A DNA stretch of 13,306 nucleotides from assembly GCA_902496375.1 (NCBI GenBank), contig CABVAS010000022.1:1-13306 (forward strand). The letters run 5' to 3'. Under the pieces are notes generated by a model. It searched no databases. It worked only from the letters and a program-made list of their open reading frames with translations, and had not been told where the DNA came from. This document shows positions 8,572 through 13,306 of this stretch, in pieces; position 1 is the stretch's first letter; every line of letters starts with the position of its first letter. Source of the stretch: an uncultured Collinsella sp. (GTDB lineage Bacteria > Actinomycetota > Coriobacteriia > Coriobacteriales > Coriobacteriaceae). Made by a program: the position numbers and the translations under genes.

Positions 8572-8617
8572 TTCGTGAACAAACGAACGTTTATGCTCGG
8601 GTATGTCGTGGTAAAAT
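8572..8617 (+). promoter_or_regulatory. Probable promoter of the aldolase gene, with a small inverted repeat upstream
   Basis: TAAAAT at 8612-8617 is a good -10 box, with a weak TTTATG at 8590-8595 as -35 (16-base spacer). Transcription would begin near 8624, giving a leader of about 34 bases. Just upstream, TTCGT (8572-8576) and ACGAA (8583-8587) form an inverted repeat that could be an operator; that part is speculative. The rest of 8464-8571 holds nothing I can identify. Confidence 0.5.
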
Positions 8618-8657
8618 CTCAGGCGTTATCGGAGCAACCTTACAGGAGGTTTCTTTT

Positions 8658-9524
8658 ATGCTCGTCAACGCAGCAGACATGCTCAAGAAGGCCGAGGCCG
8701 GCAAGTACGGTCTCGGTGCCTTCAACACCAACAACCTCGAGTGGACCCTGGCTATTCTCCAGGCCGCCGAGGAGGCCAAGTCTCCGCTGATCCTTCAGTG
8801 CACCGCTGGTGCCGCTAAGTGGATGGGCGGTTTCAAGGTCTGCGCCGACATGGTCAAGGCTGCCGTCGAGGCCACGGGCGTTACCGTTCCCGTCGCCCTT
8901 CACCTCGATCACGGTTCTTACGAGGACTGCTTCAAGTGCATCGAGGCCGGCTTCACGTCCATCATGTATGACGGCTCTCACGAGGAGACCTTCCAGCTTA
9001 ACCTCGACCGCACCAAGGAGCTCGTTGAGCTTGCCCACTCCAAGGGCATGTCCATCGAGGCCGAGGTCGGCGGCATCGGCGGCACCGAGGACGGCGTGAC
9101 CTCCAGCGGCGAGCTCGCTGATCCTGCTGAGTGCAAGCAGATTGCTGACCTGGGCGTCGACTTCCTCGCCTGCGGTATCGGCAACATCCACGGCGTGTAC
9201 CCTGCCGACTGGGCTGGCCTTTCCTTCGAGCGCCTGGGCGAGATTAAGGCTCAGACCGGCGATCTGCCCCTCGTCCTGCACGGTGGCACCGGCATCCCCG
9301 AGGATCAGATCAAGAAGGCCATCTCCCTGGGTATCTCCAAGATCAACGTCAACACCGATCTGCAGCTCGTCTTCGCCAAGGGCGTTCGCGAGTATATCGA
9401 GGCTGGCAAGGATCAGCAGGGCAAGGGCTTTGACCCCCGCAAGCTCCTCAAGCCTGGTCGCGAGAACATCGTTGCCCGCACCAAGGAGCTCATGGAGGAG
9501 TTTGGCTCCGTCAACAAGGCGTAA
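8658..9524 (+). CDS. fba: Class II fructose-1,6-bisphosphate aldolase
   Basis: The 288-residue product is a class II (zinc) aldolase that interconverts fructose-1,6-bisphosphate with glyceraldehyde-3-phosphate and dihydroxyacetone phosphate in glycolysis and gluconeogenesis. The H-L-D-H-G motif gives D84 (proton transfer) and H85 (zinc). H178 in N-I-H-G-V and H208 in L-H-G-G-T-G are the other zinc ligands. E-A-E-V-G-G-I-G-G and the C-terminal I-N-V-N-T-D phosphate-binding segment are also present. Length and motifs fit the Bacillus FbaA/GatY group; the tagatose-bisphosphate aldolase relatives are close, so the exact sugar substrate is slightly open. The frame continues upstream to 8391, inside the preceding gene, but the ATG at 8658 follows a strong AGGAGG about seven bases away. 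Codon use is clearly more biased to C-ending codons than in neighbouring genes, as expected of a highly expressed glycolytic gene. A large hairpin follows the stop. Confidence 0.94.
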   Translation: MLVNAADMLKKAEAGKYGLGAFNTNNLEWTLAILQAAEEAKSPLILQCTAGAAKWMGGFKVCADMVKAAVEATGVTVPVALHLDHGSYEDCFKCIEAGFTSIMYDGSHEETFQLNLDRTKELVELAHSKGMSIEAEVGGIGGTEDGVTSSGELADPAECKQIADLGVDFLACGIGNIHGVYPADWAGLSFERLGEIKAQTGDLPLVLHGGTGIPEDQIKKAISLGISKINVNTDLQLVFAKGVREYIEAGKDQQGKGFDPRKLLKPGRENIVARTKELMEEFGSVNKA

Positions 9525-9544
9525 GCGTCGCTAAACTTCCCACC

Positions 9545-9643
9545 GGAAGCCCCGTCTCCCTACACTGTTTCCTTTGCGCTCACCTGGCTTCGCCAGAAGT
9601 CGCGCCAAGGAAACAGTTCCGGGAGACGGGGCTTCCTTCGTTT
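9545..9643 (+). terminator. 92-base near-perfect hairpin after the aldolase gene (terminator-like)
   Basis: GGAAGCCCCGTCTCCC (9545-9560) is exactly complementary to 9621-9636. Inside it, ACTGTTTCCTT (9564-9574) pairs with 9607-9617 after a 3x3 internal loop. A small hairpin, CTGGC-TTC-GCCAG (9584-9596), crowns it. TTCGTTT follows the outer arm, so termination of the aldolase transcript is likely. The size is far beyond a normal terminator. Confidence 0.75.
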
Positions 9644-9769
9644 AACGCCGCAGGGTTACGAGTCTGAATTAAGGTGGCTACTGGCTTCGCCAGAAGTCGC
9701 GCGACGGAATCAGCTCCGGGGAAACGGGGCCTCCTTTGTTAACTCGCTACAGGGTTACTGGGCTGAATT
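9584..9769 (+). repeat. Two degenerate tandem copies of the hairpin 3' half
   Basis: Copy 1 is 9584-9670 and copy 2 is 9681-9769. Both begin with the same 22 bases (CTGGCTTCGCCAG then AAGTCGCGC) and end in AGGGTTAC...CTGAATT, with substitutions and small indels between. Copy 2 lacks the 5' arm, so it cannot form the long hairpin. A third, more decayed relative may be seen at about 9813-9855, where GGGGCTTTCTTT...CTCGCTACA resembles GGGGCCTCCTTT...CTCGCTACA of copy 2. The rest of the 9525-9875 gap holds the promoter of the next gene. Confidence 0.65.
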
Positions 9770-9811
9770 CATTTTTAGAGGTACCGTTTATCGGTGTTGA
9801 GGGTTCCTTTA

Positions 9812-9841
9812 TTGGGGCTTTCTTTTTTATCTCGCTACAAT
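9812..9841 (+). promoter_or_regulatory. Probable promoter of the transglutaminase-like gene
   Basis: TACAAT at 9836-9841 is a good -10 box, with TTGGGG at 9812-9817 as a weak -35 (18-base spacer). Transcription would start near 9848. The ATG at 9840 lies inside this -10 box, which favours the later ATG at 9876 as the translation start. Confidence 0.5.
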
Positions 9842-9875
9842 GGGCTTCAAGAGTTCTAATGACTTGGAGTTTGGT

Positions 9876-11309
9876 ATGGCTGTTATTAATGTGCTGCCTT
9901 CGGATGGGAAGGTCATTGACGAGGGTCCTGTTGGTTGCTCTGTTGATGTTTGCTGTGATGATTTCCGTCATCTCGATATTGGACTGCCGCCCGAGATTCT
10001 TCGTCTCAAGGATGCCGGATATTTGACGCAGGCTGTTGCGGCTTGTGATCGTCTTTTGGGGCAGAATCCCGATCCCTCGCTTGCTGCCTGCGTTCGTGCC
10101 GAGCGGTATCGCATGCTTGAGACGCCGCTTCATTTTTCGGTGTCGCGCGATCGGGCTATTGCGATGATTCGCGAGGAGTGGCCTGAGTTTACCGAGGAGC
10201 AGTTTGACGATCTGATTGACCGTAAGCGTATTGACTGGCGCTTTATCGATGGCGAGCTGTTCGTTCTCGACAACTTCCTCGATTCGCTTCGCGTATATCC
10301 CAAAGAGGTCCCCGGCATGCGTCCCGATCCTACGGACGGAATTGCACTGCGCAACGAGATGCTCAAGGAGATGGAGTCACAAAACGGATTGACTCGCGTT
10401 ATTACGCTTAAGGCGTCCTTGTCTGTCCCCGGCGCTCTAGAGGGGGAGACCGTTCGCGCTTGGCTTCCCGTAGCCGCCACCTGCCGCCAACAGTCTCAGG
10501 TCGAGATTCTCGACATGACGCCGGAGGGTGCTGTTGCTCCCGCGAACGCTTCGGCGCGTACCGCCTCGTGGTCTTCTTCGAGTGAGCGCTCATTCTCGGT
10601 GACTTATCGTTATCACATCGATGCTGCTTATTGTGATGTCTACGGTGGCACACTTCCGGTTCATCCGCGTATGGACGCGCCTCTGCCCGAGGATATTTCC
10701 GAGGACCGTCCGCACATTGCATTTACGCCGTATCTGCAGCAGCTGACGGCCAGCGTTGTTGGCGGACTCGAGGATCCGCTCGATCGCGCCCGTGCTATCT
10801 ATGATTGCCTGACGCAGTATATCGACTATCGCTATCAGCCGCCGTACTTGCTTTTGGGATCTATTGCCGATGACTGCGCGCATTCGCTCCGCGGCGATTG
10901 CGGCGTTATGGCGCTCACGTTTATCACCATGTGCCGTATCGCGGGCGTGCCTGCCCGTTGGCAGAGCGGCCTCTACGTTGCGCCCGATTCGGTGGGGTCG
11001 CACGACTGGGCAGAGTTCTATACGCCGCAGACCGGTTGGCTCAACGCCGACGTGTCATTTGGATCTTCTGCTCGCAGGATGGGGGAGGAGTGGCGCCGCC
11101 GTCACTACTTTGGCAATCTCGACCCATGGCGTATGGTGGCCAACAATCGATTCCAGGCAGAGTTTGAGCCCTCTTTCGACGGCATGCGCGAGGACCCTTA
11201 CGATAACCAGATGGGTGAGGCTTCGGTCGACGGTCGCGGATGCCGTCAGCGCGAGATGCTCCGCACGGTCGAACTCATCGAAATGCTCGAAGTTCCATTT
11301 TCGGACTAA
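9876..11309 (+). CDS. Transglutaminase-like domain protein
   Basis: The product is 477 residues from the ATG at 9876, chosen because GGAG (9866-9869) precedes it by six bases and because the in-frame ATG at 9840 overlaps a -10 box. A C-terminal transglutaminase-like core shows the Cys-His-Asp triad: C342 in G-D-C-G, H376 in S-H-D-W-A-E-F-Y, and D392 in L-N-A-D-V-S-F-G. In this papain-like family the domain acts as a peptidase or acyl transferase on peptides or protein side chains. The first 200 residues carry no domain I recognise; they are rich in acidic and aromatic residues. There is no signal peptide or membrane segment, so it should act in the cytoplasm, unlike many secreted relatives. 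It stands alone: a hairpin and repeats upstream, a tRNA downstream. Its substrate is unknown. Confidence 0.75.
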   Translation: MAVINVLPSDGKVIDEGPVGCSVDVCCDDFRHLDIGLPPEILRLKDAGYLTQAVAACDRLLGQNPDPSLAACVRAERYRMLETPLHFSVSRDRAIAMIREEWPEFTEEQFDDLIDRKRIDWRFIDGELFVLDNFLDSLRVYPKEVPGMRPDPTDGIALRNEMLKEMESQNGLTRVITLKASLSVPGALEGETVRAWLPVAATCRQQSQVEILDMTPEGAVAPANASARTASWSSSSERSFSVTYRYHIDAAYCDVYGGTLPVHPRMDAPLPEDISEDRPHIAFTPYLQQLTASVVGGLEDPLDRARAIYDCLTQYIDYRYQPPYLLLGSIADDCAHSLRGDCGVMALTFITMCRIAGVPARWQSGLYVAPDSVGSHDWAEFYTPQTGWLNADVSFGSSARRMGEEWRRRHYFGNLDPWRMVANNRFQAEFEPSFDGMREDPYDNQMGEASVDGRGCRQREMLRTVELIEMLEVPFSD

Positions 11310-11323
11310 TCGGTAGAAAGCTG

Positions 11324-11332
11324 TGATAAACT
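11324..11332 (+). promoter_or_regulatory. Candidate extended -10 promoter for the tRNA
   Basis: TGA-TAAACT at 11324-11332 is an extended -10 (TGn plus TAAACT). It places the start point near 11339, ten bases before the tRNA. No convincing -35 is visible. Confidence 0.45.
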
Positions 11333-11412
11333 AACTCACGCATTACGTGCCCGAGTGGCGGAATTGGCAGACGCAGTGGACTCAAAATCCACCGTTGGCA
11401 ACAACGTGCGAG

Positions 11413-11435
11413 GGGGGGTTGCGGCCCCCTTTTTC
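11413..11435 (+). terminator. Factor-independent terminator inside the tRNA insert
   Basis: GGGGG and CCCCC close a six-base loop (TTGCGG), followed by five T's. The segment 11414-11438 is identical over 25 bases to 11598-11622, the terminator after the tRNA. If it works, transcription stops before the 3' part of the tRNA. Confidence 0.75.
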
Positions 11436-11553
11436 GTGCCGAACTCGCGTGAGCGCGCGAAGCGTTAAGCAAACAGGCCTGTGGCCTGTTTGTAGCGGAG
11501 CGTGGCGAGGGCGCCGCGCGCCCGAAGCCCGGGGCTTCGCGAAGCGAAGGCCC
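11413..11553 (+). other. 141-base palindrome-rich insert inside tRNA-Leu
   Basis: The insert consists of back-to-back hairpins: a terminator (11413-11435); CAAACAGGCC/GGCCTGTTTG around TGT (11470-11492), with outer CTCGC (11444-11448) and GCGAG (11505-11509); GGGCGC/GCGCCC around CGC (11509-11523); GAAGCC/GGCTTC around CGG (11524-11538); and CGAAGG/CCTTCG (11545-11557), which runs into the T loop. The heptamer GCGAAGC, known as an unusually stable DNA mini-hairpin, occurs at 11457-11463 and 11539-11545. There is no transposase, no convincing reading frame, and no group I or II intron core that I can see. It may be a small palindromic mobile repeat. Confidence 0.6.
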
Positions 11554-11597
11554 TTCGAGTCTCGCCTCGGGCACCATACATGCAAGTGAGCGTTCAA

Positions 11598-11620
11598 GGG
11601 GGTTGCGGCCCCCTTTTTCG
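11598..11620 (+). terminator. Factor-independent terminator after tRNA-Leu
   Basis: This has the same GGGGG-TTGCGG-CCCCC stem-loop with a T run, 22 bases after the CCA end. It is presumably the original terminator of the tRNA gene. Confidence 0.8.
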
Positions 11621-11629
11621 TGTACGTAA

Positions 11630-11657
11630 TGTGATAACGCGCTGTACGTGTTATTAT
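11630..11657 (+). promoter_or_regulatory. Probable promoter of infC-rpmI-rplT
   Basis: TATTAT at 11652-11657 is a plausible -10, with a weak TGTGAT at 11630-11635 as -35 (16-base spacer). Transcription would begin near 11664, giving a leader of about 175 bases before infC. Confidence 0.45.
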
Positions 11658-11663
11658 TCGCAA

Positions 11664-11820
11664 GGCGTTGTTCCCGCAATGCCCTAAAGAGGAACCCGAG
11701 GGTTCCCACCTTTTGGCGCCAATGAGCAGCTGACTGGTCATACAACTTAGATTCCCTTCCTCAAATCGAGGAAGTCTATGTGTACGACCTGGTTGCTGAG
11801 AAGCGCCGGGTTATTTTTTT
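11664..11820 (+). promoter_or_regulatory. Structured infC leader with attenuator (L20/IF-3 type control)
   Basis: Three hairpins can be drawn. The first is GGAACC/GGTTCC around CGAG (11691-11706). The second is CTTCCTC/GAGGAAG around AAATC (11756-11774). The third is a terminator: ACCTGG (11787-11792) pairs with CCGGGT (11806-11811) and encloses GCT-GAGA-AGC, followed by TATTTTTTT (11812-11820). GTTCC at 11669-11673 could pair with GGAAC of the first hairpin, allowing alternative folds. In Bacillus, L20 binds the leader of this same operon and causes early termination; the layout here suggests the same logic, but no match to the known L20 leader consensus was tested. Confidence 0.6.
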
Positions 11821-11839
11821 ATGAATGGAGGTAGGGAAA

Positions 11840-12394
11840 ATAGCTAAGTCTGATGACACCCGCATCAACGACGAGATTACTGCATCTTCGTGCCGTTTGA
11901 TTGGCGTCGATGGCTCTCAGCTCGGCCTGTTCGCCATCCGCGATGCCCAGCGTGTCGCCGACGATCAGGGTCTCGACCTGGTCGAGATCGCTCCCAACGC
12001 GGAGCCGCCGGTCTGCAAGGTCATGGACTACGGTAAGTTCAAGTACCAGCAGGCCATGAAGGCCAAGGCTGCTCGTAAGAACCAGTCCAAGGTCGAGGTC
12101 AAGGAAATGAAGTTCCGACCCAAGATCGACGTTGGCGACTACGAGACCAAGAAGGGCCACGTTCTGCGTTTCCTCAAGAAGGGCGCACGCGTTAAGATCA
12201 CCATCATGTTCCGCGGCCGTGAGATGGCTCACCCGGAGCAGGGCCTTAACGTTCTCGAGCGTCTCGCCGAGGATCTCAAGCCTTACGCTACGGTCGAGTC
12301 TAAGCCTAAGATGGAAGGCCGTAACATGCTTATGCTGCTCGCCCCGATTAAGGGCGCCTTCGATGAGGATAAAGCGGCAAGCGATACCAAGTAA
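11840..12394 (+). CDS. infC: Translation initiation factor IF-3, probable AUA start codon
   Basis: This is the IF-3 protein, 184 residues with the start at 11840. IF-3 binds the 30S subunit, keeps it from joining 50S early and proofreads the start codon and initiator tRNA. The N domain (L-D-L-V-E-I-A-P-N-A, then C-K-V-M-D-Y-G-K-F-K-Y) and the C domain (E-V-K-E-M-K-F-R-P, ending M-A-H-P-E-Q-G) are complete. Start choice: an in-frame ATG exists at 11825, but nothing resembling a ribosome binding site precedes it; it directly follows the T run of the attenuator. GGAGGT at 11827-11832 is seven bases before ATA at 11840, an ideal distance. Non-AUG starts (AUU, AUC, AUA) are a known feature of infC and serve its autoregulation, since IF-3 rejects them. 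It is first in the operon with rpmI and rplT. Confidence 0.93.
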   Translation: MAKSDDTRINDEITASSCRLIGVDGSQLGLFAIRDAQRVADDQGLDLVEIAPNAEPPVCKVMDYGKFKYQQAMKAKAARKNQSKVEVKEMKFRPKIDVGDYETKKGHVLRFLKKGARVKITIMFRGREMAHPEQGLNVLERLAEDLKPYATVESKPKMEGRNMLMLLAPIKGAFDEDKAASDTK

Positions 12395-12426
12395 CTAGTG
12401 TTCTGTAACCGATTAAGGAGTATTTC

Positions 12427-12618
12427 ATGCCTAAGATGAAGTCCCACAGCGGCACCAAGAAGCGTTTCCGCAAGACTGGCACCGGCAAGCTTATGCGCGC
12501 CAAGGCTTTCAAGAGCCACATCCTGAGCAAGAAGTCCACCAAGCGTAAGCGTGGCTTCCGTCAGGAGACCGAGATCGCCGCTGCCGACCGCAAGGTCATC
12601 AAGTCGCGTCTCGCCTAA
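12427..12618 (+). CDS. rpmI: 50S ribosomal protein L35
   Basis: This is a 63-residue, very basic protein beginning [14 protein letters not shown], the typical L35 start, with K-R-K-R-G-F-R in the second half. L35 is a small component of the large ribosomal subunit bound to 23S rRNA. AAGGAG at 12415-12420 lies six bases before the ATG. It is the middle gene of the conserved infC-rpmI-rplT operon, 32 bases after infC, with no terminator between. Length is normal for the family. Confidence 0.97.
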   Translation: MPKMKSHSGTKKRFRKTGTGKLMRAKAFKSHILSKKSTKRKRGFRQETEIAAADRKVIKSRLA

Positions 12619-12664
12619 GTTCGCGTTCCCGTTTTTCGTTTTACCGTCTAGGAGTTGATAGAAC

Positions 12665-13024
12665 ATGGCACGTATTAAGCGCGCTGTTGCCGCCAAGAAG
12701 AAGCGCCGTACCGTTATGCACCGTGCGAAGGGTTACTACGGTGCCGCTTCGCGTACTTACAAGCATGCTAAAGAGCAGGTCCAGCACTCTCTGCAGTATC
12801 AGTATCGTGATCGCCGCAATAAGAAGCGCGAGATCCGTTCTCTCTGGATCACTCGTATCAACGCTGCTGCTCGTCTGAACGACATCTCTTACTCTCAGTT
12901 CATGCACGGCCTGAAGGTTGCCGGCATCGAGCTCGACCGCAAGGTCCTGGCTCAGATGGCTTACGAGGACATCGAGTCCTTCAACGAGCTGGCTACCATC
13001 GCCAAGAAGGCTCTCGAGGCCTAA
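12665..13024 (+). CDS. rplT: 50S ribosomal protein L20
   Basis: This is a 119-residue basic protein with the L20 landmarks: M-A-R-I-K-R-A-V at the start, K-G-Y-Y-G-A-A-S-R-T near residues 19-28, R-D-R-R-N-K-K-R-E-I-R near 49-58, and W-I-T-R-I-N-A-A in the middle. L20 binds 23S rRNA early, is needed for assembly of the large subunit, and in other bacteria represses its own operon by binding the infC or rpmI leader. AGGAG at 12650-12654 lies ten bases before the ATG. It is the last gene of the operon, 46 bases after rpmI, and a strong terminator follows. Confidence 0.97.
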   Translation: MARIKRAVAAKKKRRTVMHRAKGYYGAASRTYKHAKEQVQHSLQYQYRDRRNKKREIRSLWITRINAAARLNDISYSQFMHGLKVAGIELDRKVLAQMAYEDIESFNELATIAKKALEA

Positions 13025-13045
13025 TAGATTCTCTTGAATCGCTAG

Positions 13046-13081
13046 GGGAGTGTCGCGTTGTGCGCGGCGCTCCCTCTTTTT
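13046..13081 (+). terminator. Strong factor-independent terminator of infC-rpmI-rplT
   Basis: GGGAGTGTCGCG (13046-13057) pairs over 12 positions, including two G-U pairs, with CGCGGCGCTCCC (13063-13074) around the loop TTGTG. TCTTTTT follows. It begins 21 bases after the rplT stop. Confidence 0.9.
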
Positions 13082-13181
13082 ATCTGAAGCGCGGTTTACA
13101 TTGCTAAAAGCGCGGGTAGATAAACACTTACAGGTGACCGATCTGTATATATCTCTTAACCGAAGGGTCATCATCTGATAC

Positions 13182-13198
13182 GTGCAGTATTTCTGCAC
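13182..13198. repeat. Small inverted repeat upstream of a possible gene start
   Basis: GTGCAG and CTGCAC are separated by TATTT. It lies about 30 bases before the candidate ATG at 13228, in an AT-rich stretch, and could be an operator. Otherwise 13082-13227 shows only AT-rich TATATA tracts (13146-13151, 13214-13219) that could belong to a promoter. Confidence 0.3.
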
Positions 13199-13227
13199 CA
13201 GCCTTTCTATGACATATATAGGAAGCG

Positions 13228-13306
13228 ATGTATTGTGTAGGACTTGTGAAGAGTGGAATTCCCGCCCACGGCGCCCCTCCGGTCTGGCAATATATCTCCT
13301 TGCCGC
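13228..13306 (+). CDS. Possible start of a gene cut by the window edge
   Basis: An ATG at 13228 follows AGGAAG (13220-13225), and the frame stays open to the end of the window for 26 codons (MYCVGLVKSGIPAHGAPPVW and on). The fragment is too short to recognise. The ribosome binding site, the AT-rich promoter-like upstream region and the terminator of the previous operon favour a real gene, but chance openness over this length is common. Confidence 0.3.
   Translation, partial: MYCVGLVKSGIPAHGAPPVWQYISLP

Larger units (their letters stand above)
11349..11576 (+). tRNA. tRNA-Leu(CAA) interrupted by a 141-base insert in the T arm
   Basis: The 5' part is 11349-11412: acceptor GCCCGAG (11349-11355), a D arm, an anticodon stem GTGGA/TCCAC around the loop CTCAAAA with anticodon CAA at 11383-11385, a five-pair variable arm typical of class II leucine tRNA (11393-11406), and T-stem strand GCGAG (11408-11412). 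The 3' part is 11554-11576: T loop TTCGAGT, T-stem strand CTCGC, acceptor CTCGGGC, then ACCA. Joined, they give an 87-base tRNA with perfect acceptor and T stems and an encoded CCA. The insert 11413-11553 falls exactly between standard positions 53 and 54. Bacteria have no known protein-based tRNA splicing, and the insert begins with a terminator, so as it stands the gene is probably broken or only makes the 5' part. UUG codons could still be read by a tRNA-Leu(UAA) elsewhere, so loss is tolerable. Removal by an unknown mechanism cannot be excluded. Confidence 0.85.

Noticed and set aside
8391..8657. Upstream extension of the aldolase frame
   Set aside because: It overlaps the end of the hydrolase gene; the ATG at 8658 has a strong ribosome site and matches the normal protein start.
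9545..9769. CRISPR array or integron attC sites
   Set aside because: The repeats are only two or three, degenerate and directly adjoining, with no spacers of regular length and no cas or integrase genes in the window.
11413..11553. Group I or group II self-splicing intron in the tRNA
   Set aside because: The insert is too short, lies outside the usual anticodon-loop site, and shows no recognisable conserved core.
11347..11589. 80-codon open frame across the tRNA and its insert
   Set aside because: It reads through tRNA sequence and hairpins and has no ribosome site.
11821..11847. Eight-codon frame MNGGRENS overlapping the infC start
   Set aside because: No ribosome site precedes it, since the T run of the attenuator sits there; it most likely exists by chance.

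Overview
The window is a high-GC bacterial chromosome segment. Gene content and codon choice (strong G/C third positions, GGAG-type ribosome binding sites, a CCA-encoding tRNA) suggest an actinobacterium of the Coriobacteriia, most likely Collinsella-like. That placement is inference. There are ten protein genes (two cut by the window edges), one tRNA locus, and several well-formed regulatory RNAs and repeats.

Layout. Positions 1-728: 3' part of a GalT/HIT-like nucleotidyltransferase. 759-1757 (minus strand): a bile acid:sodium symporter family transporter, convergent with the first gene. 1900-8463: a plus-strand block with a very large RecJ exonuclease fused to an SF2 helicase, then the bifunctional (p)ppGpp synthetase/hydrolase Rel 15 bases later, then a glyoxalase-II-like metallo-hydrolase behind its own promoter and a perfect inverted repeat. 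8590-9524: class II fructose-bisphosphate aldolase with its own promoter. 9525-9875: non-coding, with a 92-base hairpin and decaying tandem copies of its 3' half. 9876-11309: a transglutaminase-like protein. 11349-11576: a tRNA-Leu(CAA) interrupted in its T arm. 11630-13081: the infC-rpmI-rplT operon (IF-3, L35, L20) with a promoter, a structured leader ending in an attenuator, a probable AUA start codon for infC, and a strong final terminator. 13082-13306: an intergenic stretch leading to a possible gene start cut by the window edge.

How the genes relate. The recJ-rel-metallohydrolase order is a reduced form of the recJ-apt-relA-dtd-metallohydrolase neighbourhood known from Firmicutes; apt and dtd are absent here. 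The fused RecJ-helicase joins a 5'-3' single-strand exonuclease and a helicase, two activities that act together in RecF-pathway end resection. The infC operon shows the two classic self-control devices expected for IF-3 and L20.

The most unusual object is the tRNA-Leu. Positions 11349-11412 and 11554-11576 together form a perfect 87-base tRNA-Leu(CAA). They are separated by a 141-base insert placed exactly between T-stem position 53 and T-loop position 54. The insert carries a factor-independent terminator identical to the one that follows the tRNA, plus a chain of back-to-back hairpins.
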